From Nautilus pompilius (lineage: Eukaryota > Mollusca > Cephalopoda > Nautilida > Nautilidae), in contig JACATO010002127.1 in assembly GCA_018389105.1 (NCBI GenBank), forward strand, positions 1,302,001 to 1,366,000: 64,000 bases of DNA, read 5' to 3'. Shown piece by piece: positions 20,759 to 31,749 of this stretch. The notes below the pieces were generated by a model, which ran no database searches, was not told the DNA's origin, and saw only the letters and a program-made list of their open reading frames with translations. Both the position numbers and the translations under genes were made by a program. The first letter of the stretch is position 1; each line of letters begins with the position of its first letter.

Positions 20759-22485
20759 TTAAATTTGTGAATTACTGTTTATGAACTTGCTGTCAAGGTA
20801 TTTGTCAGTTTTGCAAGTGCTGTGAAGCTCCTCCATTAGCTTCACAGCTCGCTCGGCCACCATATTTGAGCGAGGCACATCAAGCACTGATCGGTCCTTT
20901 ATCCAATGGGTGGAAAAACATTTTAAAAACATTTTAAGGCCTTAGGACACTTCAATTTAGAGACAGCAGCATGCAGTGTTTTCTAAATAGTGCTGATTTG
21001 AGAACCATGCCTTCGCCCATGTAGTTGCGATGAAGTCACAAGTAGCTTTCAGGTGATCTCTCCATTTCGGAAGGAGAACAAAAGCAATCAGTGCAAAGAT
21101 TGCCCGTGAATTCCACCTGGCACTATGAAGGGAGGGCAGCTTTTGCCATTTCATATAAGTCCATTTTCCTTCCATCTGGTAGAAATTATATGCTTCACAG
21201 AGTTCAAAAAGAAACCTGAAGTCATCCCTCCATCCAAGGTTTTTACGTTTTGGCATCGTTTCTGTGCCAGAATAGATTTTTTGTAGGTCCTCATAGCCTG
21301 CCAAAACATCTTCAATGAAATTATAGTTGATGTTGGGTGACCGTGATGTTGTTGAGAAAAAGTAATCCATCACGTTCCGTAGAACCAGGTCGAGAATGTG
21401 ATGTTGGCATCCAATATATTGAGGCTCTTCTAGTCCCTTTTGTCTGAACTGTCTCTGTAGTTTGACAACAACACCACTTTGGTGGCCTGTATTAACTGCT
21501 GTGGTGTCAGAAATAATCATTTTGACATTCCTCCATGTATTGTATTCATCCAGCAGGGCTTGCAGTGGGATGAAGATGTCCTCAGCTGATCCGCTTTCAC
21601 AAGCCAAAATGCCAAGGTGTAGAGTTCTTGCAGGATTCTTTAGACAGACTACCTGATATTCTTTATTGTCAATTCTCTTCCCATCAAAATGCAAGCAAAA
21701 TTGCTCTTCACCAACAATTTTTTTCAGCCGGTTCTTGATCACTCGACGCCAAATTCCCGATTGTGATGATGTGGGTACATCTATTCTTTCTTCAGCCAAG
21801 TTTTGAAGAACATTTGATGCTTTTCATGTAGACAAAGACACTTTTGATACCAGCTTGGCAGCAGATTTTGTTGCGTGATACTTCCGTTTCATGAAGGGAG
21901 ACTCTTCTGCAACACCAGAATCAGTGCTGCTCTTGCACTTGGCTTGTTGACGGTTCTGATGAGTTTCTTGGCCGTTTTGAAGGATGGATCGTTGATATAG
22001 GAGCCACTTTATCAGTCGTGTATCCCACTCGGCCTCCTGATTCAATTTGTTTTCTGTAAAGTTCTTTGTCTTCACTGCAAAGCCAGTTTCCACTCGGTTT
22101 TGTAATATCGAAAAGACGAGTGAGATTTTTTTCAAATTCTTCATTCTGCCGCTTTCTATATTTTTTCGAACATTTTTATGAGCTTGTCAACCTTTGCTGA
22201 AACTTGCTGTTCAGAAAGAAAAGGGAAGCTCAGTTTCGCTCAAAGCTTCAGCAATTCTTGTGGTATCTTCCTTATTCGGTCTGCTCGCCCTTTGAGTTCA
22301 TCGTACAACCCCAATAATCTACCAACAATGTCTCTGTTCAAAGGAATTTTGCACATGATCTCATTTATGTCCTCTCTCATTTCTGGTAAGCTGGGACGCC
22401 GCCTTGTAGTTTTTGTCAAGTTTCGTGTCCATTTCTTTCCAGCTGATTCCACCGCTGATTTGGATCGTTTACTTTTAAAAGACAT
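20759..22485 (-). pseudogene. hAT-like transposase, multiple frameshifts
   Basis: Begins at MSFKSKRSKSAVESAG (ATG 22483-22485). A first block runs to about 22240; a second frame continues with LFDITKPSGNWLCSEDKELY and IESGGRVGYTTD near 22060; the longest open block (20957-21799) carries HFDGKRI (first Asp), IISDTTAVNTG (second Asp), IGCQHHILDLVLR (the hAT C-x-x-H signature) and HSARWNSRA (the TRWNS-like block). After a further frameshift near 20940 the C-terminal 'P-x-S-N-x-x-AER' dimerisation block is readable as PRSNMVAERAVKLMEELH, ending at 20759-20761. An in-frame TGA at 21824-21826 and at least three frame changes make it inactive. Assignment to hAT rests on the C-x-x-H and AER blocks; the subfamily is divergent. 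Confidence 0.78.
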
Positions 22486-23456
22486 GTTCGAAGCTGAAAA
22501 CAGAAAACATGCAATGAAAATCTTTAAACTAACTTCAACAAAAAACCCCATCGAATTATCTACTTGATACACACCTTACCTTGTCTACACGGTGTAATAT
22601 CCCAGCCCGGTCTCGGGGAGAAGGCGGTGTTTACTGACACAAGTGTATTACTAAGAGACGAGCTTGTGCTCGCAGTCACGCTGAAACCTTGTGTGTCGTG
22701 ATGTGTAAACGATGAAGCTAAAAAAGGGTCAAGCAGAATGGGGGCGATCTAAGGTCATGAGTTAACAACAGGGATCAATAGAGCTCAATGAATGAGGGTG
22801 AAATAAGGTCACGAAGGACCAATCAGAATGCACGGGAATGCGCCCCAAGCGCATACATCACACGCAGCACACACTCAAAACGGCAACACTGACAACAAAA
22901 CAAAACAGCTGCTGCTGAAACCCACTCAGGCCCTCACTTCTTGTGTGCAGAAAAGATGAAACGATGTTGGGTGCGGGAGGTTTTTACATAACCAAAAGAA
23001 AATAACATCAAAAAACTAACGTATAGGCAAAAGTTCATCAAATGCAACATCAGGAAAATTAAAATTTTGAAAAAAGTTTAAAAGTCATCACACTAATGCC
23101 CATACAGTGATAAGCACCAAATACACAAAATAGCAACTGATCAGAAGCAGGACTAGGAGTTTCCGATGCTCAACGATAGATGGTGATGCTAGTATGCCAC
23201 ACAAGCGACTATGAATAGTGTCGGCGTTACTCACCATTATCACCCTAATTTAAAGTTTCTTTCAAAAACTAAAAGAAGTTTTCATGTAAAAATAAGAAGA
23301 TATATGTGGCAGGTATGGCATAAATAAACAGTAACATACATACGAGTTCAAAAACGGTTTCTGCTTAACATTTAAGAGTTTGGCGCCGAACGAAGATATC
23401 TGTCTCGGGACATCAGCTTTAATTTTGACGGTAATTCCCTTTTAAATTAAATTCCC

Positions 23457-23504
23457 ATAATAATAATAATAATAATAATAATATAATAATAATAATAATA
23501 ATAT

Positions 23505-23544
<40 letters not shown>

Positions 23545-23546
23545 TA

Positions 23547-23616
<70 letters not shown>

Positions 23617-23640
23617 TAATAATAATAATAATAATAATAG
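23457..23640. repeat. (TAA)n microsatellite, longest in the window
   Basis: About 180 bases of TAA units with several ATAATA slips. Confidence 0.95.
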
Positions 23641-23758
23641 TTATTATGATGTTTTTTGAGTAAATGACATTACAGTATTGTGGAGTTGGGGTAGAAGTCC
23701 CAATCGGCTAAGGTAGTCAGCATTTGGGTAAACGTTAACCTACCAGACACCTCAACTT

Positions 23759-23826
23759 CGCATATAAGACCCGGGGTACTTTTTTGAGCCATTTTTTGGA
23801 AAAAAAAAAGTGCGTCTTATATGCCA
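23759..23826. repeat. Imperfect hairpin with GCATATAAGAC arms
   Basis: GCATATAAGAC near 23760 is followed about 45 bases later by GTCTTATATGC near 23814. The loop holds CCCGGGGTAC and an A-rich tract. It abuts the inverted-repeat arm ending at 23842, giving a hairpin-plus-TIR structure like the end of a DNA transposon or an independent small element. Confidence 0.6.
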
Positions 23827-23842
23827 TCAAATACGGTACATT
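23813..23842 (-). repeat. Inverted repeat arm, partner at 20157-20186
   Basis: The minus strand reads TACCGTATTTGATGGCATAT continuing AAGACGCAC, the inward-facing partner of the arm at 20157. Confidence 0.6.
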
Positions 23843-23916
23843 GAGGCTTGGTTGTGACAAAATATCTTCTCTGGTGAGTACAAGTAACAAAAAGATGACA
23901 TGATCAATGAAAAAAT

Positions 23917-23922
23917 TTTATT
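23917..23922 (-). terminator. AATAAA polyadenylation signal of the accessory gene
   Basis: The minus strand has AATAAA starting about a dozen bases after the TGA at 23935-23937. Confidence 0.6.
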
Positions 23923-23934
23923 AGTGAAAACATC

Positions 23935-26580
23935 TCAACTGAAACAACCTGGAAGATAATTCAATGAAGATGCACTATTTGTGTCTGTATTATGTTTGTC
24001 CATTGCAGCCTTTTCCTGAGCTGCCCTTGCAGCCCTGTTGCCATCTCTATCCCGCCCTCCAGTCAGCCATTTGGCTACTGACTTCTCGACGTCATGCTTG
24101 CTGCACTCAGCTGTCTGTGCATTTCTTTTAACAGCACCTTTAAAACAAAATCAAAATAAGAATAAGTTATTACCGTAACATATCGTAAAACCATGATGCA
24201 TTTATTAGATACCAGAATCAAATGCAAAACTGATCTGCTTTGAATTACGTGTTTTTATATGTCAATTACTTTAACCTAATAAGTTGAAGTTAATTCTGTG
24301 TTAACCTTACGGTAGATTACATCAAAGAGCCTAGTTGCTCCAAAAGCTTTTTTGCAATGTCATCCATGGAGACTGAACAGCAGCGACAGCTCGTTTGTCA
24401 TTACAAACCCCATTATTATTTTCACCGTCTCATCTGGGAATCTCCCATTCAAATGTCCAAGACACCACACCTTAAAATAAGAACAAAATATACGTTCACT
24501 CTACACCACAATGATTACCTGAGGTTATATAAAATTTGAAATTATAAAAGTAAAAAAAAATGCAAACCATTTAACTTTGACAAAATTGAACATCAGAAAG
24601 AATTAAAGTAAGTACCATTACTATCAAGGAAGTATCACTGAAGCAACTTATTATATTCAACTTGTGTACAATGTACAAACATTATACAATGAAAACCATG
24701 AACAAAACATTGCAAGGAAGCTTCACATATGTGCTTAGACCCAACCCAATCAAAATAAAATAGCTTAAGTGAATTATTTAGAGATTTGTACATCAGGATG
24801 TTTCGTAGTTTAGCACTAGCATAGCAGCTTAAAAACAGCAAACTCGTTAAGATCGTTAAGTTATATCAGATCCAAAAATGACTTAATAAAACTATGTGTA
24901 CCAACAGAAAATGTATAATTACAATGTACTGATCAATCCACTTTGGTAAGCTGTATCAATCAGCTTTTCTTCATTGGCATTGAAGTCTACCAAGGCTTTA
25001 AGAGGAAATGTGCCTTCCTTTGGCAATTGGGTATCGCAGGAGCTGAGTTGGTTTGTCTAACCAAATTCTGGAGCACTAGAATGGATCTTTTGTGTCTTTT
25101 ATTTCTTCCAAGGCACACAGAGTCATGGTCCACATGCGATACATTTCTTCCATGCCTATAACAACAATTAAAGATAAATCAATTAACAGTTTTAAAATGA
25201 AAACTTCATGGAAAGGATACTGTAATTATTTGACTAATTATTTTTTGTTATGTACCTGCTTGATGCGTGTTCTGTGAGGAGGAGGAGGAGGAGGGAGAAA
25301 GCATCTTATGAGTCTCAGATTCTCCTGTAAATAAGCAGAAACACCGATCCAATTAACAGTACATCTGGAAATTATTGGAGGATGTAATACAGTTGTTAAA
25401 TAGTTACCTAGAACTGTGTTATTTCAGGTGTAGATAACATAATTGTACATGTTATAAAGTATAATTATCGTGAACAATAATTTACCCTTTGGATGAGAAA
25501 GCAGTCGGGAAGTTTTAGGGATGTCATCTACAGATGATGTCAGGCAGGAACCTTAAAAACAAGATAAAATAAGTATTACAATGACTGAGCAATAAGTAAG
25601 TTCTTGACGATACAAAACATTTAAAAATATCTGGCAAAAATCTAGTTTCACATGTAGCAGGCACAACCAAGACACATGTTAGTGGCAGTTACACTAGTGA
25701 TGAACTGGGTTAGCATCTCACTGATAGAATGGTCATACTGATACCTTATTACAAAAACAAGACATTACTGTCAACAATAATTTTCTCTTTTTCAAATGCA
25801 CAGAACCACACATACCTCCAGCAACCTGTGGTGACTGCATAGGGCCGTCTGCTTTGGACATAACAGGACAGCTGTTGGCACAAGTAAATAAGACAGTGAA
25901 CGTTACACATGCATTCAGATTCACCTTTTAAAATTTATTTTATCAAAACGATAATGCTATTTTTGTGAAAACAAACACTAACCACTTGTCAGAAACATGG
26001 GTGGTTTTGGCAAAAAAGTGAAGTCATTTTCACACTCCTCAGACTCTGATGATGAGAACCTTCTCTTCCTGATCTTCCTGTAGGTGATAATGAATATAGT
26101 TGTAAATGCAATACACGGAAAAACATAACCAGTGAAGCATATGTATTGATATATATGCAAAATAATAAGATAAAAAACATTGGTACCTCCTTTTTGATGA
26201 TGGGAGGTGTTCCAGGTCAGTCTGAAGGTCAGACTGACCCTCAGTCATATGCAGCTTTTCTTGTGCCCGTGCATAAGTATCTTAAGAATGAAAATAAGTT
26301 CATATTATTAATTAATTACCTGGTTTTTCTTGACAATGGAGCAAATATGAAGTTTATGCAAAGATAAATTTCAAATATTAGACTCACCAGCTTTTCCTAG
26401 GGTCCTTACATCAAATTTATTCCATGACTCACTAGGCGGCTTCTCCTCTTTTGCCCGTTTAGCTGCCCTAGAGGAGCCAGGCCAGAAGCAATGGTCCTCT
26501 TCTTCACTGGTAAACCAGTTGCATGCAATAATGGCTACTGTCAAAGAAGCCAGAAATTCCACGACTGCGAATGGCAACAT
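23935..26580 (-). CDS. CACTA-element accessory protein, N-terminal VVEF-type domain plus DUF4806-like C-terminus
   Basis: Spliced minus-strand gene in the position of the second gene of an EnSpm/CACTA-like element. Exons read by splice signals: 26388-26580 (starts MLPFAVVEFLASL; contains HCFWPGSS and WNKFDVRTLGKA), 26187-26280 (DTYARAQEKLHM, SSKRR), 25983-26077 (KIRKRRFSSSESEECEND), then about 25840-25871, 25496-25551, 25256-25324 (Ser-rich), about 24925-25157, 24311-24470 (FVMTNELSLLF, KKAFGATRLFDVIY) and 23935-24137 (DVEKSVAKWLTGGRDRDG). The first three junctions are GT-AG and phase-consistent. The last exons match the DUF4806 pattern (FPLK block, TNELxL block, final WLxxAxxR block). Stops near 25080 and in the 24311-24470 exon show the C-terminal half is damaged, so a full product is unlikely now. 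Function unknown; the family occurs as partner of such transposases. Confidence 0.62.
25278..25296. repeat. Short (AGG)n run
   Basis: Six GGA/AGG units, read as a Ser/Pro-rich stretch in the accessory-gene exon on the minus strand. Confidence 0.8.
26187..26280 (-). CDS. Accessory gene exon 2
   Basis: Acceptor TTCTTAAG, donor GTACCA. It joins exon 1 in phase 1 to make Asp and continues DTYARAQEKLHMTEGQ through a Ser-Lys-Arg tail. Confidence 0.62.
26388..26580 (-). CDS. Accessory gene exon 1
   Basis: Opens with MLPFAVVEFLASL and shows the spacing Phe-VVEF ... W ... C-x-WP ... W ... VRTLG typical of the N-terminal domain of these accessory proteins. Donor GTGAGT after LGKA, phase 1. Confidence 0.68.
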
Positions 26581-27155
26581 GTTCGTGTACTGAGTTCAGA
26601 AAGGCAAGAATGAAAGAACCTGATTATCCAATAATTCTCAATGTGACAACCTCATCAGTCTAATAATATCAGATTATAGAAGAACAGAACATTGAGGCAT
26701 ATACACAGAACAATCACATCAGACATTCAGCAAAAATGGATAGAGACAACATATGCACACTAACAGGCAATTAATTAATGAAAGACTATACCATCAACCA
26801 GTGAAGAATAATGAAGTAACAAGAAAATCAACATTAATAATCTGAGACAGAACTTCAGTGAAGCTGAGGAACAGCTAATATTTGTCACTAAATGGCAATA
26901 AGATGAATTTCAGCAACAAGTCTGAAATTTGGCAAACATATAGCCTATTAGAAAGCAGCACAACTGCTGAACATACAGGCACATAGAATCAAGTGGTTTC
27001 TCATATAAAGGATAATTTTCAGTGAAGTGATCATATACCACAAATGTTTCGCCTGAATGAGAAGGCAGTATGTTTTTCACAATTGCAACTTTGTCCCTGA
27101 TCTTAAAACAGTTGCTCCCTCTGTGGCATGAAACAAAACACTTCTTCACATGATA

Positions 27156-28487
27156 CAGCGGAGTGCAAAAGTCTTGCATAAAAATGACAAGACTTAGAAA
27201 ATGGGTTCATATTTTGTAGAAATTAGTAACTATTGTATGTTTTCTGTTTTAATTGAAAGGTATCGGTGTCTTTAAACGATTTATAAAACCAAGATCCATT
27301 TTGTAATTGCACAGTCAAAATTTAAATATTAATAAAATAATTTGCATGAAATCAACGAGTGCAAAAGTGCTGCATAAACTATAAACAATTAGAATATATA
27401 TTTTGAGCTATAATCGTTTAGGATAGTAGAAAATAAATATGAAAAACTGTCATTTTACACTATTCTGATTCAATTTTTTTTTCAATATAGTGATGCCAAG
27501 ATCCTGATATTTAACCCTCGAACAGCGGGCCACAATCGTTCGCATGAAAGAAGATGGTGAAACTGAGTGGGTCATTGCGGATCGTATCGGTTGCAATCAG
27601 TCGACGATATCTCGCACCCTGAAACGTTGGAAAGCCGATGGGAGCCTAATTTCGAAACGCAGAGCCGGCAGACCGCGGAAAACGACGGCTCGACAGGACC
27701 GAATCCGCACTTCCACCGACATCCGGACCGCCTTGTCAAGGCACCATGGGATCCAGTTGGTATCGTGCACCATTAGACGGCGTTTGATCCACATGGGACT
27801 GTTCGGGCGATCGGCACAGAAGAAGCCGTTCATCAGTCTGGACAATCGTCGAATCATGTGGAGGGTCGAATGAATGCTCATGAATATGCTAAGATCGTCT
27901 CGGACATTATCGAACCGTGTATGTGTGACCACATGCCCCTGACGGCCATCTATCAGCAGGACAACGCCCAAATCCACACAGCTAGGAGTGTCAAGGCCTT
28001 GATGGCAGAGTTGCGAATCCCGTCCTCGACTGGCGGGCTCTAGCCCGGATCTCAATCCTCATGGAAAACATTTGGTACTCGATTAAATTCAACGTTAGAG
28101 CCAAAAACCGAAAAATAAAACCGATTTGAAACGGAAAATTGAGGAAGCCTGGTTTGAGTTCAGTAGTGACAATTGTCAGCGTTTGATATTCTACTCATTA
28201 TTGATAGATCTGATCACTTTCTGCATAATTAGAATTTAATCTGAATTGATTAGATAGCTGTCTAGATTTTATGCAACACTTTTGCACACGTTTATTTGAT
28301 GCAAATGATTTCCTAAAATTATAACTTTTCTTACAATGAAACAATATGCTTGATATTATTGGAATAGATGCACAACAGTAACATAGAAATACTTTAATGA
28401 ACAAGATTTGATAACAACTGCTTTCGACAAAATGCGAACTAATTTACAGGAAAAATTATTTTTATGCAAGACTTTTGCACACTGCTG
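27156..28487 (+). mobile_element. Tc1-like transposon, copy 2, internally deleted
   Basis: Ends CAGCGGAGTGCAAAAGTCTT and its inverse, flanked by TA at 27154-27155 and 28488-28489. Inserted inside the CACTA-like transposase; removing it together with one TA restores continuous FEKY-HVKK coding across the site on the minus strand, proving the insertion direction of events. Confidence 0.95.
27493..28187 (+). pseudogene. Tc1-like transposase relic in copy 2
   Basis: Same family as 1331-2289. The fifth codon is TGA (27505-27507). A short deletion removes the residues between the RQDR and FRTSTD blocks near 27697. A larger one near 27855, relative to copy 3, removes the segment with the first catalytic Asp (the FSDESKF region). 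The second block IYQQDNAQIHTARSVK near 27950-27990 survives; the Glu block is frameshifted. Confidence 0.9.
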
Positions 28488-29299
28488 TATTTCTCAAACT
28501 GATGACAAGCTGAATACTCATGAGGAAAGGGGCCCACTTAAATGAATTTTTTTTGTGTATTTAAGTTGGTCTTGTTTTTCATAGTTCTATGTTCAACATG
28601 CTTTTGTTTCTCAGCAATACACCTTAGAATTTCCGCAACAGGGTTTTGGGGTCTTCTGACCATTCTTTTAAGTTTACCTAGGAAACTTTAATAGTGGAAA
28701 CACGACACTGAATCCAAGGGACCAAACCGTCTGGCATCCTGAGCAAAATGAATCACGCTATGTACATTATATACAAGTGTTCTTTGCCATAAATGTTAGC
28801 AAAATTTTTAACAAAAGCCTCCAAAAGTTCCTCTACATAATCACAATGTTCATGGCACAAACGAGGACTTAATAAGAAAGAAATTGAAACAGACAGACAC
28901 AAAAAATTTATAAACATTTGATGAGGTAAAATACCAAACAAAGCCACAGTGACAGTATAAACAAAAATTGTCGCAACTCTGTTGCCTTCCAGCATTTGGC
29001 TTCGAATAAACTACGGGGTTTTCTGGCAAACTCTCGTGGAAGCCAATTTTTCATTCCAGTCAATCCATCAGAAATAGCTTTGATTGACTTTGCTGGTAAT
29101 CGACATCCAAAAATACCATTACTCCAAAGGAAAATCATCTTCCGAACTAAGCCTAGACAAATGAGATGCATGTAGTCAAGGACAAATTGAGAAACAGCCA
29201 ACTCCAATTACAAATGGTTCAGAGTCAGGCACCTCTTTAATAGTACCTAAAGTAGGCCACAAATTTATGGATGAGCTCTTAAACAATGGAAGACCAACT

Positions 29300-29775
29300 G
29301 TAGGGATCGACGATGCGTGGCACTAGCGGTCGTGCCCATGCCAACGATCGTTTCCGATCGCAATAACACGGACCGACTTGGTGCCCGACTTACTGTCTTT
29401 TCCCTACTCCCGTTCCAAGTTCCCGGGCGGTCTTGTGGGTTTGGACCATTAAATGACCCAACACCAAACCGACCACGGTGTTTCCACGTCGGTATGAAAT
29501 ACCTCGAACGATACCGGCCAGACGACTTACCGCCGGGGTGAACTGGCTTTTCACCCACGGCGGGCAGCGGTAACACTATCGACGAGGGCCCCGCCACAGG
29601 ACTCCTCGAAGGGAACTGTTTCCGTTGCGCGTCCAGCAACTTGATTTCATATATTGTACGGGCTTCATTTCCATTATCTGGTGTGGGACCAGGGTGTTAG
29701 CCGTGATAAAACATCACGTTACCCTCGGAAGCCACATGGAGGCCACCCCAACCGGATCCACTCGACATAATTAAC
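29300..29775. mobile_element. GC-rich insert inside the CACTA-like transposase
   Basis: The coding blocks LHVNV (29780) and GLPLFK (29290) should be adjacent but are separated by about 475 bases that are much richer in G+C than everything around. It contains a minus ORF (29265-29639) with no recognisable motif. No clear terminal repeat or target duplication was seen. On the minus strand it ends in CCCTACAG, so an intron is a formal alternative. Confidence 0.5.
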
Positions 29776-30794
29776 ATTAACATGAAGAGTTAAATCAGAA
29801 TGGGACTCGAGGTCAGTTGAATACCTAATAAGATGTGACTGCAGGGAATTTTCAATGCCAAAATGATGGTATGAACCACCACCAGCCATCTCTTTTATAG
29901 CTGACACTCTAGGAGTGCTAAGCAGAGTCCTTGGGTTTTTGGTACATGAATATTAAACAATCTGAGAATTTCCAACAATGAAGACAAGCAGGAGTGGGAT
30001 ACATTGTAAGATGTTTCCCACTCTGCAAGTCTCTCTCTGATAGTGCCATCATAACAGCAGTTCCAGAATTTTCACCAGTGTAATCGAAAAAATTAGCTGC
30101 TTCTGTGGATTCATCATACCTCTCTTCCATAGCCACAAATAGAGGAACCATGATATTATATATGTCAGATGATGCTTCAACTACTTCTTCAAGATCAACA
30201 TTAGAACAATTGCCTTCTGCATTTTGAAATAAACAATCAGACTGCGACTGCACTTCCAGATCCACAGTTTGTAGGTACTGCTGCGCTCAGGCTTTAATTT
30301 TCCTATGCCTGCTTCTTTGGCTGTACAATTTAAAATCAACCATGGCTATCTAGCAAAAACAGGAATAAAAAAGCACTTTGTAACAACAGTGCTGGATGCT
30401 GCCAGATGAATTGTTTAACAAATTTTGTCACTTACACTTATTTTATAACCAAATTCACTTCCTTAAGGATAATAATAAAAAAAATTACGTGATCAACGCT
30501 GTAGAAGACTAACTGAACTGATCTTTACAAAAAAACAGCTGAAACATTACTTCAGAACAAGTGACCAAAAACTGCAGACCGTGTACCTTGTAATTGTTGC
30601 ATGCAAACCAACAAAGCAATGATTAGTTTATGAAACTAAAATCAACAGAATTATTTGATAATCTTGTTTTTGATTACTATAATTGCATGCGAAACAAACC
30701 TGAAATGCTGGTGCGAGAAGACGCATCCGAAGCAATAACAATAAGGATTGAAGCATGTGCACGATTCTCGCGATACCGTGCGAGAGTGAGCAAC

Positions 30795-30885
30795 CAATCT
30801 GGGTCCCACGTGAAACCCAGTAAAAAGCCCTTCTGCAGCCCATGCCCATCTAAAGTCCATGTGGGGCCCACATGGGCATGATGGC
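30795..30885. repeat. CCCACATGGG-type palindromic repeats, right edge
   Basis: Contains GTCCCACGTGAAACCC, CAGCCCATGCCCATC and CATGTGGGGCCCACATGGGC. Counterpart of 19975-20075 at the other edge of the CACTA-like region. Confidence 0.6.
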
Positions 30886-30899
30886 TGGGTCAGGCTCAC

Positions 30900-31740
30900 A
30901 TCCTTAAAGAGTAATTTTTCTACGATACTGATCAGTCTCAAAAATGATATTAACTCCTTAACATCTCCATATATAGTTTACTAATACATCTGGCTTAGAT
31001 ACACTCTTTAGTATTTGAATTGAACTGGTTGTTTTTTTACTAAACACTCTCTAGTGATGCAAAACACAGCTCCTATGGTTCTGCTGAGTAATAAAGATTT
31101 GAAAGGTAGTAGGTGGTGTACAAAGGTTTAAATATGGGCAGTCCTGGATTTGATGCCAAAATGATGTTGCCTTTCGTTCTTGTAAACTGGACTCAGAAGA
31201 GACGTCGGTGTCTTCTGAAAATGTGACTTGCAAAAGTATAATTTGTGTTTGTGTTTTTTTCACAGGCGTAGATCTATTATTACTATTGTGAGTGCAGGAT
31301 GCATTTTCTAGCCTGTTTTATGCTTGACTGTATATTTACTTGAGTAACAGGCCTATTTATATGCAAAACATAGTATTAATATGATGCATAGTCTTCAACT
31401 AACAAAATTATTAAGTGTATTTTTGTAAACTTTTATTCACTTTTTAGAGTAATGAAGAAAAGAATTAATCCGCATCTCATTCTTAGATTTGAAAGTCTGT
31501 ATTCTGGCTTGTGAGGCTGGTGGACCGTAGGTGGTTTTTCCCCTGGCCGCATTCGCCAAATACATTAAACACAACTAGTTGACTTCCAGGACTATATTTT
31601 TCCGAACAGATTACGTTCAGTTCTTGTCAAGACCTATTTCTATCACAATTAGTATCCTCCTCCTCTACCACTGTTTGCAATTGTACCAATCAGACCGTGA
31701 GAGACAATGGCATCGCCCTAATGTTTCATTATATTGATGA
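30900..31740. other. Interval with no recognised gene
   Basis: AT-rich, no motif or repeat of note. Confidence 0.4.
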
Positions 31741-31749
31741 CTTCAGCTT

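Larger units (their letters stand above)
20305..23103 (-). mobile_element. hAT-like transposon
   Basis: Degenerate inverted repeats bracket a minus-strand transposase pseudogene: the left arm (20305-20440) contains GATGAACTTTTGCCTAAAAC and CTCCCGCACCTAACGAGACG; the right arm (22960-23103), read in reverse, contains GATGAACTTTTGCCTATACG and CTCCCGCACCCAACATCG. The terminal duplication was not identified. A stronger, shorter inverted pair lies further out at 20157-20186 and 23813-23842. Confidence 0.7.
26910..30343 (-). pseudogene. CACTA/EnSpm-like transposase, disrupted
   Basis: Read from ATG 30341-30343 (MVDFKLYSQRSRHRKIK). Family blocks in order: IRERLAEWETSYNVSHS (about 30040), PKNPRTLLSTPRVSAIKEMA (about 29910), GGGSYHHFGIENSL, LHVNV (about 29780), then after an insert GLPLFKSSSINLWPTL (about 29280), QFVLDYMHLICLGLVRKM (about 29190), FARKPRSL and KATELRQF (about 29020), ILPHQMFINFLCLSVSISFL (about 28930), VYNVHSVIHFAQDARRFG (about 28740), KLKRMVRRPQ (about 28670), GPFPHEYSACHQFEKY (about 28510), and beyond a Tc1-like insertion HVKKCFVSCHRGSNCFKIRD (about 27140). 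Breaks: the LWP and LDYMH blocks are fused, so the intervening catalytic part is deleted near 29195; frameshifts near 28955 and 28765; a stop within the HY-SFLGKL block; and the two insertions. The LDYMH block resembles the LDVMH block of plant CACTA transposases, hence the class call. Confidence 0.75.
19950..30890 (-). mobile_element. CACTA/EnSpm-like transposon carrying nested insertions (limits inferred)
   Basis: The core is two minus-strand genes: transposase (26910-30343) then an accessory gene (23935-26580). Both outer edges carry short palindrome-rich G/C repeats built on CCCACATGGG and GGGCCCC (19975-20075 and 30795-30885), the kind of subterminal repeat expected of CACTA elements, which is why I place the limits there. 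CACTG-type tips and a 3-bp duplication were not found, so the ends remain inferred. An hAT-like element, a MITE, a Tc1-like element and a GC-rich segment interrupt it. Confidence 0.5.

Noticed and set aside
29265..29639. Minus ORF in the GC-rich insert as part of the transposase
   Set aside because: It matches none of the family blocks and lies between two blocks that should be adjacent.
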